Source of the DNA: GWF2-33-9 sp964500435
GTDB lineage: Bacteria; Bacteroidota; Ignavibacteria; Kapaibacteriales; UBA2268
DNA: 64,000 nt
Assembly: GCA_964500435.1 (NCBI GenBank)
Contig: CAZCNL010000001.1
Coordinates: forward strand, 519,459-583,458
Direction: 5' to 3'
The notes under the pieces were generated by a model that was not told the DNA's origin, ran no database searches, and worked only from the letters and a program-made list of their open reading frames with translations. Positions 55,929 through 64,000 of the stretch are shown here, one piece after another (within the stretch, counting starts at the first letter, position 1; each line of letters opens with the position of its first letter). A program made the translations under genes and the position numbers.

Positions 55929-55957
55929 AAAGGCACTTAGTTGTGCCTTTTTGTTTT
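55929..55957 (+). terminator. Rho-independent terminator or attenuator before mutA
   Basis: AAAGGCAC, loop TTAGTT, GTGCCTTT, then TTGTTTTT: an 8-bp stem with a T-run. It lies 73 bases after the queA stop and only 25 bases before the mutA ATG, too near to leave room for a promoter after it. It either ends queA with mutA depending on read-through or other RNAs, or works as an attenuator in the mutA leader. Confidence 0.8.
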
Positions 55958-55982
55958 TATTTATACGTAAGATGAGGAAAAT

Positions 55983-57944
55983 ATGCAACTACCAAAAAAA
56001 ATCACATTCGAAGAATTCCCAAAACCTTCCTATGAAGAATGGAAAGAGCAGGCAATCGCTTCTTTAAAAGGTGCTCCATTTGAAAAGAAATTATTTACAG
56101 AAACTTTCGAAGAAATTTTACTTAAACCCATTTATAACCAAATAGATTCTATTGATTTTCACGAGAAATTTGACTCTTTACCTGGTTTTACTCCATATCT
56201 TCGAGGTAATAATATTTTGGGGTTTTCACATCGTAAGTGGGATATAGCACAAGTTATACCATATTTCTGTCCAACAGATTTTAATGAAGCTCTAATAAAT
56301 GACTTGGAGTCAGGTCAAAATTCCATCAATATACACATTAACCGAAATGAATTTCATCAATTTGAACCTGTTTCAGTTGATTGCGGACTTGTCTTAAAAA
56401 ATTTGGATTCTTTCAAAAAATCTTTTAAAAATATTGATTTAACAAAACATCCAATTTATTTTAACTCAGGAGATTTTTTTGCAGAATTCGCTGAAGTTTT
56501 TGACAACTATATCACATCAATGAATTATGATAAAAGTAAAATCTTGGGTAATTTAGGTGCAGACCCACTTGGTGAAGCTTTAGTAAATGGCGGTTCCCAT
56601 ATTTCTATTGAAGATATTTTCGATAATTTAGAAAAAGTTATTACAAAATTCGATAAAGAATATCCAAATTTTGGTATAATTACAATACAAGGGAGCATAT
56701 TCCATAACTCTGGTGCTTCTGCAACACAAGAATTAGCATATTCATTAACCTACGCTATTGAGATAATTAATCAACTTTTAGAGCGAAATCTTACAATTAC
56801 TCAAATATTACCAAAAATTCGATTCGCTTTCGGAGTCAGTTCGAACTTTTTTACTGAAATTGCAAAACTTAAAGCTGCAAGAATTTTATGGTCAAAAATT
56901 ACTGAAGCTTTTGGTGCAAGTGAAGAATTGCAAAAAACAAAAATTCATTGTTCCACCTCCATTAGAAATAAAACACAACGTGACCCTTGGGTAAATCTAT
57001 TAAGAAATACAATCGAATGTTTAGCAAGTATTTTAGGAAATGCTGATAGCATAGAAATCGGTAATTTTGATTTTGCTTACGGTTCACCAAGCGATTTCTC
57101 CCGTAGAATTTCACGTAATACTCAATTAGTTTTACTTTATGAAGCTCATTTAATCGACACAATCGACCCCGTTGCCGGTTCTTATTATTTAGATTCACTC
57201 ACAAATGAGATAATTTCAAAAACTTGGGAAATTTTACAGAACGTTGAAAGCAGCGGTGGATTTTTAAATTATATTCAGCAAGGCAAGTTACAAGATGAAA
57301 TAAATAAAATTGCTGAAAAACAAATAAAAAATTACCAATTCAGAAAATCTATTTTGGTTGGAACAAATAAATATCCTTTACTCAATGAAAAATTGCCAAA
57401 TGATTGCATACCATATTCATTCAAAAAACTTGATGAAATAAAATTGACTAAAAAAGCATTTGAAATTAAACCTATTCAAATAATTCGTTTTGCATCAAGT
57501 TTCGAAAAATTGAGAAATATAGCAGATAATTACAAATCCAAAACTGGTGAATTCCCAAAAGTTATTTTACTTAATTTTGGTGAATTGAATGAATGGAAGC
57601 CTCGAAATGATTTTTCTTCAGATTTTCTTCAAGTTGGTGGCTTTGAAATCATAAATTCACCGGTCTTTAATGACATTAGCAAAGCAATCGAATTCATAAA
57701 AGAAATTAACAATACTCATTTATTCACAATTTGCTCTTCTGATTTAAAATATGAAGAAATAATTCCTGCTGTGGTACCTGAGATGAGAAAAATCAACCCA
57801 AAAAATTATATAATTTTGGCTGGTTATCCTGAAAATAAAGTCGAAGAATATAAAAATTATGGTGTTAATCAATTCATCCATATTAAGTCTAATATTGCTG
57901 AAACTTTAGAATTAATTCAAAATAATTATTTTCAAAACAAATAA
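55983..57944 (+). CDS. mutA: Methylmalonyl-CoA mutase, small (non-catalytic) subunit
   Basis: MutA pairs with MutB in the heterodimeric mutase. The 653-residue protein keeps the mutase TIM-barrel (PGFTPYLRGNNILGF, LGNLGADPLGEALV, FGVSSNFFTEIAKLKAARILW, HCSTSIRNKTQRDPWVNLLR, DPVAGSYYLDSLT), but its C-terminal B12-type domain lacks the DxHDxG cobalamin motif, as is usual for the small subunit. GAGGAAA lies just before the ATG, which fixes the start. mutB follows by 17 bases. Confidence 0.95.
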   Translation: MQLPKKITFEEFPKPSYEEWKEQAIASLKGAPFEKKLFTETFEEILLKPIYNQIDSIDFHEKFDSLPGFTPYLRGNNILGFSHRKWDIAQVIPYFCPTDFNEALINDLESGQNSINIHINRNEFHQFEPVSVDCGLVLKNLDSFKKSFKNIDLTKHPIYFNSGDFFAEFAEVFDNYITSMNYDKSKILGNLGADPLGEALVNGGSHISIEDIFDNLEKVITKFDKEYPNFGIITIQGSIFHNSGASATQELAYSLTYAIEIINQLLERNLTITQILPKIRFAFGVSSNFFTEIAKLKAARILWSKITEAFGASEELQKTKIHCSTSIRNKTQRDPWVNLLRNTIECLASILGNADSIEIGNFDFAYGSPSDFSRRISRNTQLVLLYEAHLIDTIDPVAGSYYLDSLTNEIISKTWEILQNVESSGGFLNYIQQGKLQDEINKIAEKQIKNYQFRKSILVGTNKYPLLNEKLPNDCIPYSFKKLDEIKLTKKAFEIKPIQIIRFASSFEKLRNIADNYKSKTGEFPKVILLNFGELNEWKPRNDFSSDFLQVGGFEIINSPVFNDISKAIEFIKEINNTHLFTICSSDLKYEEIIPAVVPEMRKINPKNYIILAGYPENKVEEYKNYGVNQFIHIKSNIAETLELIQNNYFQNK

Positions 57945-57961
57945 TTCAAAAAGAGATAAAA

Positions 57962-60139
57962 ATGAAAAAGCCCGATTTTACAAAAATTAGTATAGATAAT
58001 TTAAGTTCTAAAAACACAGATTATAAAAAGTGGGAAAAATTATTCGAAAAAGAACATTCCAAAAAAGTTGAAGAAAGTTACATTTCAACCTTAGAAAAAA
58101 TCGACATAAAACCAATTTATACTGCAGAAGATTTAAAGGATATGGAGCATATTGGCTACACAGCAGGTATTCCCCCATATTTACGAGGTCCATATCCTAC
58201 AATGTACGTAACGAAGCCCTGGACTATAAGGCAATATGCAGGTTTTTCAACTGCAGAAGAAAGCAATGCCTTTTATCGTCGTAATCTCGCTGCTGGTCAA
58301 AAAGGTTTGTCTGTAGCATTTGATTTAGCAACGCACCGTGGATATGATTCCGACCATCCAAGAGTAATTGGAGATGTCGGAAAGGCTGGTGTTGCAATTG
58401 ATTCCATTTTGGATATGAGAATTTTATTTGATCAAATTCCACTGGATAAGATTTCCGTCTCGATGACGATGAATGGTGCAGTTTTACCTGTTATGGCTTT
58501 TTATATTATCGCTGCAGAAGAAAAAGGTGTAAAATTAGACCAGCTTTCAGGAACAATCCAAAATGATATTCTAAAAGAATATATGGTAAGAAATACATAT
58601 ATTTATCCTCCCGAAACTTCGATGAGAATAATAGCTGATATTTTTAAGTTCACCTCCCAATATATGCCTAAATTCAATAGTATATCAATTTCTGGCTATC
58701 ATATGCAGGAGGCTGGGGCTACAGCAGATTTAGAACTTGGCTATACTCTTGCTGACGGATTGGAATACATTCGAACTGGAATTAATGCAGGTTTGAATAT
58801 TGACTCATTTGCTCCAAGATTGTCATTCTTTTGGGCAATCGGTATGAATTACTTTATGGAAATAGCAAAAATGCGTGCAGCCCGTATGATTTGGGCAAAA
58901 TTGATAAAATTATTCAATCCAAAAGATCCTAAATCTCTTGCTTTAAGAACACATAGCCAAACCTCTGGATGGAGCCTGACAGAACAAGACCCATTCAATA
59001 ATGTTGTAAGAACCGCAGTGGAAGCAATGGCAGCGGCTCTTGGTCATACTCAATCCCTCCACACTAACGCATTAGATGAAGCAATTGCACTGCCAACAGA
59101 TTTTTCTGCTCGAATTGCCAGAAACACACAAATATATTTACAAGAAGAAACAAATATTACAAAAGTTATAGACCCTTGGGCTGGTTCTTATTATGTTGAA
59201 TATTTAACAAACCAACTTATTAAGAAAGCCTGGCATCATATACTCGAAATAGAAGATTTAGGCGGAATGACAAAAGCAATTGCGTCTGGATTACCAAAAA
59301 TGAGAATTGAAGAAGCATCAGCTCGACGTCAAGCAAGAATTGATTCAAATTTGGAAACAATTGTTGGTGTTAACAAATTTAGACCTGAAAAAGAAGAACA
59401 AATCGAAATTCTCGATATAGACAATACAGCAGTTAGAAATAATCAAATTCAAAGAATAAAGCAATTAAAAGAAATGAGAAATCAAGACGAGGTCGAACGT
59501 GCTTTAAATGCTATAACAAAATCAGTAGAAACTGGAGAAGGCAACTTACTTGACCTCGCAGTTAAAGCAGCGAGAGCAAAAGCGACTCTAGGTGAAATCT
59601 CTTATGCAATTGAAAAAGTAGTTAGTCGTTTCAATCCACAAATTAAATCAATAAGTGGAATTTATAGTTCTGAATTTGGTAATCCAATGGAAATCGACGA
59701 AGTTGTCGCTTTAACAGATAAATTTGAAGAAAAATTTGGACGACGTCCGAGAATACTTGTCGCAAAGATGGGTCAAGATGGTCACGATAGGGGCTCAAAA
59801 ATTATTTCCACAGCATTCGCAGACTTAGGATTTGATGTTGATATTGGACCGTTATTCCAAACACCTCACGAAACTGCAATGCAGGCTGTGGAAAATGACG
59901 TGCATATTATCGGTGTAAGTTCACTTGCAGCTGGACATAAAACTTTAGTACCTGAATTGATTAAGGAATTAGAAGCACTCGGACGAAGTGATATAATGAT
60001 AATTTGTGGCGGTGTAATTCCACCTCAAGATTACGAATTTTTATATAATGCTGGTGTTACCGAAATTTTCGGTCCTGGAACCATTATCCCGAAAGCAGCA
60101 AAAAAAATATTAATTGATTTATTCGAAAGAATGGAATAA
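57962..60139 (+). CDS. mutB: Methylmalonyl-CoA mutase, large catalytic subunit
   Basis: MutB interconverts methylmalonyl-CoA and succinyl-CoA using adenosylcobalamin. In order: GIPPYLRGPYPTMYVTKPWTIRQYAGF-type N-terminus (YLRGPYPTMYVTKPW), SGYHMQEAGATADLELGYTLADGLEY, the HSQTSGWSLTEQDPFNNVVR segment, the DPWAGSYY loop, and the C-terminal B12 domain with VAKMGQDGHDRGSK (cobalt-ligand His near residue 607) and SSLAAGH. 725 residues is standard. It ends at a bidirectional terminator facing the propionyl-CoA carboxylase gene. Confidence 0.98.
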   Translation: MKKPDFTKISIDNLSSKNTDYKKWEKLFEKEHSKKVEESYISTLEKIDIKPIYTAEDLKDMEHIGYTAGIPPYLRGPYPTMYVTKPWTIRQYAGFSTAEESNAFYRRNLAAGQKGLSVAFDLATHRGYDSDHPRVIGDVGKAGVAIDSILDMRILFDQIPLDKISVSMTMNGAVLPVMAFYIIAAEEKGVKLDQLSGTIQNDILKEYMVRNTYIYPPETSMRIIADIFKFTSQYMPKFNSISISGYHMQEAGATADLELGYTLADGLEYIRTGINAGLNIDSFAPRLSFFWAIGMNYFMEIAKMRAARMIWAKLIKLFNPKDPKSLALRTHSQTSGWSLTEQDPFNNVVRTAVEAMAAALGHTQSLHTNALDEAIALPTDFSARIARNTQIYLQEETNITKVIDPWAGSYYVEYLTNQLIKKAWHHILEIEDLGGMTKAIASGLPKMRIEEASARRQARIDSNLETIVGVNKFRPEKEEQIEILDIDNTAVRNNQIQRIKQLKEMRNQDEVERALNAITKSVETGEGNLLDLAVKAARAKATLGEISYAIEKVVSRFNPQIKSISGIYSSEFGNPMEIDEVVALTDKFEEKFGRRPRILVAKMGQDGHDRGSKIISTAFADLGFDVDIGPLFQTPHETAMQAVENDVHIIGVSSLAAGHKTLVPELIKELEALGRSDIMIICGGVIPPQDYEFLYNAGVTEIFGPGTIIPKAAKKILIDLFERME

Positions 60140-60154
60140 TTTGTTAAAAATCTA

Positions 60155-60204
60155 AAAAAAACTCATTCTGTTAAAAATTTTTATTTAGCAGAATGAGTTT
60201 GTTA
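60155..60204. terminator. Bidirectional terminator between mutB and carboxyltransferase gene
   Basis: AAACTCATTCTG (60159-60170) pairs with CAGAATGAGTTT (60189-60200), a perfect 12-bp stem with an 18-base loop, an A-run before it and TGTTATTTTGT after. It lies between two convergent stop codons. Confidence 0.85.
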
Positions 60205-60231
60205 TTTTGTGTTTAGCAAAAAATTCGAAAA

Positions 60232-61797
60232 TTATAATGGAATATTATCGTGCTTTTTATAAGGATTTTTATCAACTTTATTTTGTAATAAATTAAACGC
60301 TTCGATTAAAACTGGTCTAGTTACTTTAGGTTCAATAACATCATCAATGTATCCGTATGATGCCGCAATATATGGATTACCAAATTTTTCGTTATATTCA
60401 TTAATTAATTCCTGTTCTCTTTCTTCGGGATTTTCTGCATCATCAATTTCTTTTTTGAAAATTATTTCAACTGCACCTTTAGCACCCATTACAGCAATTT
60501 CAGCTGTAGGCCAAGCATAATTTAAATCACCCCGAATATGTTTACTATTCATAACATCATAAGCACCGCCATATGCTTTCCGAGTAATCACTGTAACCTT
60601 TGGTACAGTTGCTTCGCTATAAGCAAACAGCAGTTTTGCTCCATTGGTAATAATTCCATTCCATTCTTGGTCAGAACCTGGTAAAAATCCTGGAACATCT
60701 TCTAAAGTCAATATAGGAATATTAAAGGCATCGCAGAATCTAATAAAACGTGCCGCTTTTTTAGATGCATTAATATCTAAAACTCCCGCCAAAACCGCTG
60801 GTTGATTTGCAACGACACCAATTGAACGTCCACCTAGTCTTATAAATCCAATAACAATATTTTGTGCATAATCTTTTTGAACTTCAAAAAAGAAGTTTTC
60901 GTCAGCAATGGAATAGATAATTTCCCGAATATCATAAGGCTGATTTGGATTTGCGGGAACAATAAAATTTAGTTTTTCATCAATTCTATCAATTGGGTCA
61001 TCATTTGGAATAAAAGGTGGTTCATCGGCATTATTTTGCGGAATAAAGCTCAGCAACATTTTAACTATATTCAAAGCATCAATATCATTTTCAGCAACAA
61101 AGTGTGCTACTCCACTTTTTGTTGAATGAGTTTCGGCACCACCAAGTTCTTCGCTTGTTAAATCTTCATGGGTTACAGTTTTAACAACTTTAGGTCCGGT
61201 AACAAACATATAAGAAGTATCTTTTACCATAATAATAAAATCACTTATAGCCGGCGAATAAACTGCACCTCCAGCACACGGTCCCATTATTACCGATATT
61301 TGTGGAACAACACCAGAAGCGAGCGTATTTCGTAAAAAAATATCTGCGTAAGCTCCCAACGAAATGACTCCTTCTTGAACACGAGCACCACCGGAATCAT
61401 TTAAACCTATGATGGGAACACCAATTTTCATTGCCATATCCATTATTTTACAAATCTTTTTCCCGTGTTGTTCAGCTAAACTTCCACCTAAAACAGTAAA
61501 ATCTTGAGAAAAAATCATTACTTTTCGATTTGCAATTTCAGCATAACCGGTAACAACTCCATCGCCGAGGAAAACTTGTTTATCCAACCCAAACGAATAT
61601 GAATGATGATGCGCCAGAGCATCAATTTCGTGAAAAGTATTTTTATCACTCAAATAATTAATTCGTTCACGTGCAGTTAATTTATTTTTGTCATGCTGAG
61701 ATTTAATCCTGTGTGTTCCGCCACCTAATTTCGACTTTTCTTTTAACTCTGTTAATTTAGCTAATTTTTGCTCGATTATTTTTAAATTTTTGTCCAT
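60232..61797 (-). CDS. pccB: Propionyl-CoA carboxylase carboxyltransferase (beta) subunit
   Basis: A 521-residue crotonase-fold carboxyltransferase of the acyl-CoA carboxylase family. Seen: GGGTHRIKSQHDKNKLTARERI, SQDFTVLGGSLAEQHGKKI, GLNDSGGARVQEGV, MGPCAGGAVYSPAI, FVTGPKVVKTVTHE, and the C-terminal FLPGSDQEWNGIITNGAKLL and YGGAYDVMNSKHI. These favour propionyl-CoA (PccB) over acetyl-CoA (AccD, about 300 residues). Neighbouring methylmalonyl-CoA mutase genes support that substrate. It is divergent from the biotin carboxylase gene. Confidence 0.92.
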   Translation of the reverse strand: MDKNLKIIEQKLAKLTELKEKSKLGGGTHRIKSQHDKNKLTARERINYLSDKNTFHEIDALAHHHSYSFGLDKQVFLGDGVVTGYAEIANRKVMIFSQDFTVLGGSLAEQHGKKICKIMDMAMKIGVPIIGLNDSGGARVQEGVISLGAYADIFLRNTLASGVVPQISVIMGPCAGGAVYSPAISDFIIMVKDTSYMFVTGPKVVKTVTHEDLTSEELGGAETHSTKSGVAHFVAENDIDALNIVKMLLSFIPQNNADEPPFIPNDDPIDRIDEKLNFIVPANPNQPYDIREIIYSIADENFFFEVQKDYAQNIVIGFIRLGGRSIGVVANQPAVLAGVLDINASKKAARFIRFCDAFNIPILTLEDVPGFLPGSDQEWNGIITNGAKLLFAYSEATVPKVTVITRKAYGGAYDVMNSKHIRGDLNYAWPTAEIAVMGAKGAVEIIFKKEIDDAENPEEREQELINEYNEKFGNPYIAASYGYIDDVIEPKVTRPVLIEAFNLLQNKVDKNPYKKHDNIPL

Positions 61798-61896
61798 ATT
61801 AATTTATCATTTTAATAAAAATTAAATTAAAGATTTTTTTTGAAAGAACGAATATTTTTTTTAATTTACTTTTTTCAAAATATTAACTTTGATAAA

Positions 61897-63396
61897 ATGC
61901 TTAAAAGAATTTTAGTAGCAAATAGAGGCGAAATAGCTATAAGGATAATGCGAGCAGCAAGAGAACTTGAAATTGAATCAGTCGCTATCTTTCATCAAGT
62001 CGATAAAAAAAGCAATTACCTTCAATATTCAGATTATTCATTAGAAATTAAAGGTGAAACTCCGAAATCTGCTTTTTTAGATATAGAACAAATTATTGAA
62101 AAAGCATTAGAAATTAATGCAGACGCCATTCATCCAGGATATGGCTTTTTGTCTGAAAATGCAAAATTCGCAGCCGCTTGCGAAAAAGCAGGATTAAAAT
62201 TTATCGGTCCAAAATCTTCTTCAATAGAAGCAATGGGTAGCAAAACAAAAGCTCGAGAAATTATGGAAGCTGCTGGAGTTCCAATCGTTCCTGGTACAAA
62301 AGAACCGATAAAGGATATTGAAATTGCTAAGCAAATTGCCCAACAAATTGGCTATCCAATTTTATTAAAAGCATCTGCTGGTGGTGGTGGCAAAGGTATG
62401 CGTGATGTTCGTTATGAAAGCGAATTTGAAGATAATTTCGCCGCTGCACAACGTGAGGCAAGCAAAGCCTTTGGTGACGATTCAATTTATATTGAAAAAT
62501 TAATTGAAAATCCCAAACATATTGAAATCCAAATTATTGCCGATGAATTTGGAAATTGCGTGTATTTAGGTGAACGTGATTGCTCTATCCAAAGAAGACA
62601 TCAAAAATTAATCGAAGAATCACCATCGACCGTTTTAGACCCAATTACTCGTGAAAAAATGGGACAAGTCGCCGTTGCTGCAGCAAAAGCAGTAAATTAC
62701 GTCAATGCTGGCACCATTGAATTTCTTTTCGATAAACAACGCAACTTTTATTTTCTCGAAATGAATACTCGACTACAAGTTGAACATCCCGTCACTGAAC
62801 TTGTTACAAGAATTGACCTTGTAAAAGAACAAATATTAGTTGCATCAGGTCAACCTCTTTCGTTCACTCAAAATGATATTCCATTTTGTGGTCACGCAAT
62901 TGAATGCAGAATAAATGCAGAAGACGTATTCAACGGATTTTTACCCGATACTGGCACAATTACTTTTTTGCAAGAACCACACGGAAACGGTGTCCGAGTC
63001 GATAGTGGAATTTCCATTAATAGTGAAGTTACTGTTCACTTTGACCCAATGCTTGCAAAATTAATTACTTACGGTAAAAACAGAACAGAAGCAATTGAAA
63101 AAATGTCTCGTGCTTTAAAAAATTATATTATACAAGGAGTAAAAACTAACATTCCTTTCCATTTATTAGTTATGAAACATCCCAAATTTATTGAAGGAAA
63201 CTACGATACCAGCTTTTTAGAAAAAGATTTCGATTATAATGAATTGAGCAAAATTAGCGATGATAATTTGGAAATGCTCGCTGCTATTCTTGCTTTTCAC
63301 ATTAGTGAATTTGAAAATAAATCATTTCCAACAAAATCAAATTCTTCTGTTAATAAATGGAAAGAAAAACAATTATTCCCACGTAGGATTATTTAA
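61897..63396 (+). CDS. Biotin carboxylase subunit of acyl-CoA (propionyl-CoA) carboxylase
   Basis: A 499-residue ATP-grasp biotin carboxylase. KRILVANRGEIAIRIMRAA begins the domain; HPGYGFLSEN, the glycine loop KASAGGGGKGMR, EKLIENPKHIEIQI, the RDCSIQRRHQK and EMNTRLQVEHPVTE segments follow. It extends about 50 residues past the usual AccC end (450), like the alpha subunit of propionyl-CoA carboxylase before its biotin domain. The frame opens at TTG 61840, but the ATG at 61897 aligns with the family start. The carrier gene follows by 9 bases. Confidence 0.94.
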   Translation: MLKRILVANRGEIAIRIMRAARELEIESVAIFHQVDKKSNYLQYSDYSLEIKGETPKSAFLDIEQIIEKALEINADAIHPGYGFLSENAKFAAACEKAGLKFIGPKSSSIEAMGSKTKAREIMEAAGVPIVPGTKEPIKDIEIAKQIAQQIGYPILLKASAGGGGKGMRDVRYESEFEDNFAAAQREASKAFGDDSIYIEKLIENPKHIEIQIIADEFGNCVYLGERDCSIQRRHQKLIEESPSTVLDPITREKMGQVAVAAAKAVNYVNAGTIEFLFDKQRNFYFLEMNTRLQVEHPVTELVTRIDLVKEQILVASGQPLSFTQNDIPFCGHAIECRINAEDVFNGFLPDTGTITFLQEPHGNGVRVDSGISINSEVTVHFDPMLAKLITYGKNRTEAIEKMSRALKNYIIQGVKTNIPFHLLVMKHPKFIEGNYDTSFLEKDFDYNELSKISDDNLEMLAAILAFHISEFENKSFPTKSNSSVNKWKEKQLFPRRII

Positions 63397-63405
63397 GAGG
63401 GCTAA

Positions 63406-63930
63406 ATGAATAATTACCAAATTAAAATAAATGATAAAACTTACGAAATAGAAAAATTGAAAGAAGATAACACGCTAATAATTAATCAAAAACCATATAA
63501 AGTTGAATTGTTAAAAAAAATTGGTGATGATTTTTGTTTATTTTCAGTCAATGGAAAATCTTTGATTGCTGGAATTATTCCAAAGGAAGATAATAAATAT
63601 ATTATTAATTTTCAAAATCGTGAAATAGAAGCTACGACAATTGATCCTTATACTAATATTTTGCAGCAATATCTTGCAAACTCATCTTCAAAAAATAGTG
63701 CAACCCATCAAATAATCAAAGCACCTATGCCAGGTTTGGTTATCAAAATTTTAAAAAATGAAGGTGATAAAGTTACAAAAGGCGAAACTTTGCTTATTAT
63801 CGAAGCAATGAAAATGGAAAATGCCATTAAATCTAATGTTGATGGCAAAATATTGAGCATTAAAGCAATCGAAGGATTGCCGGTAATCAAAGACCAAATT
63901 TTAATTGAAATTTCACTTGAAATATCATAA
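63406..63930 (+). CDS. Biotin carboxyl carrier protein (split alpha-subunit C-terminal part)
   Basis: A 174-residue protein. The first 95 residues form a beta-rich region resembling the BT linker of propionyl-CoA carboxylase alpha subunits; a Ser/Asn linker follows; the last 75 residues are a biotinyl domain starting APMPGLVIKI, with the biotin Lys136 in EAMKMEN. It follows the biotin carboxylase gene by 9 bases with GAGG before the ATG. Together the two genes correspond to one split PccA-type subunit. It is convergent and just overlapping with the partial gene at the right edge. Confidence 0.93.
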   Translation: MNNYQIKINDKTYEIEKLKEDNTLIINQKPYKVELLKKIGDDFCLFSVNGKSLIAGIIPKEDNKYIINFQNREIEATTIDPYTNILQQYLANSSSKNSATHQIIKAPMPGLVIKILKNEGDKVTKGETLLIIEAMKMENAIKSNVDGKILSIKAIEGLPVIKDQILIEISLEIS

Positions 63931-64000
63931 ATCATCATTATTTAATATTTTCATTTCCAATTTACTCAATAATTTTTGTGCTTTGTCGATAATATAATAT
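63925..64000 (-). CDS. Possible C-terminal end of a minus-strand gene cut by the right edge
   Basis: From base 63999 leftward one frame is open for 24 codons to a TGA at 63927-63925. It reads like a charged helix (AQKLLSKLEMKILNND) and so could be the end of a coding region. The overlap of 3 bases with the carrier gene's end is normal for convergent genes. Evidence is only the open frame and composition. Confidence 0.35.
   Translation of the reverse strand, partial: YYIIDKAQKLLSKLEMKILNNDDL

Noticed and set aside
57400..57944. Loss of the cobalamin motif in MutA as evidence of decay
   Set aside because: The small subunit of heterodimeric methylmalonyl-CoA mutase normally lacks DxHDxG; MutB carries it.
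61884..61891. TAACTTTG just before the biotin carboxylase ATG as a promoter -7 box
   Set aside because: It ends only 5 bases before the start codon and has no -33 partner; a leaderless transcript would be needed.

Overview
The window is a chromosomal segment of an AT-rich bacterium (GC looks near 30 % by eye, not computed). I place it in the Bacteroidota/Chlorobiota (FCB) group, perhaps near the Ignavibacteria/Kapabacteria. Four observations support this. Two secreted proteins end in type IX secretion sorting domains. Several intergenic regions carry promoter-like TTTG-N19-TAnnTTTG elements of the Bacteroidota type. Complex I is the 11-gene form. Threonine dehydrogenase is the short-chain type common in that group. 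The placement rests on family knowledge and needs a phylogeny. I see no tRNA, rRNA, CRISPR array, insertion sequence or prophage.

Layout. (1) 1-9238, minus strand: nuoA-B-C-D-H-I-J-K-L-M-N, with nuoN cut by the left edge; nuoE, nuoF and nuoG are absent. (2) 9443-10861, plus: a methyltransferase and dapB. (3) 10929-16146, minus: a Cys-rich PAS histidine kinase, rpe, a LonB-like protease and a PASTA protein. (4) 16201-21402: nrnA, an unrecognised acidic repeat protein, then dapD with a flippase and UDP-galactopyranose mutase. (5) 21447-32900, all minus: a small membrane protein, an M16 protease, an FG-GAP/T9SS protein, rluD-like and lspA, a glycosyltransferase and FemAB-like pair, a flavodiiron protein and threonine dehydrogenase. 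(6) 33058-37000: a hemerythrin-PAS protein facing a poly-HAMP chemoreceptor and a TerB-like protein across a bidirectional terminator. (7) 37118-46506: uvrA, an exported protein of unknown function, two parvulin chaperones, murC and a nitrilase-family amidase. (8) 46844-49305: a three-gene signalling cassette (small HD-GYP-associated N-domain protein, HDOD protein, histidine kinase). (9) 49394-53746: a 1450-residue secreted multidomain protein. (10) 53995-55856: tsaB and a divergent queA. (11) 55983-63930: methylmalonyl-CoA mutase mutA-mutB, a propionyl-CoA carboxylase carboxyltransferase, and a biotin carboxylase followed by a separate biotin carrier.

How the genes work together. The right end forms a propionyl-CoA to succinyl-CoA module, lacking the epimerase and mutase chaperone inside the window. 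The left end is a proton-pumping quinone reductase whose electron donor is open because the NADH module is missing. The middle is largely envelope work: lysine/diaminopimelate synthesis, murC, lspA, outer-membrane chaperones, surface glycans and T9SS cargo. Redox and signalling genes lie between these blocks.

The points I find most worth following are the HDOD/kinase cassette, a terminator hairpin squeezed between a good promoter and mutA (possible attenuator), the divergent QueA, and an acidic protein built on a repeated short motif.
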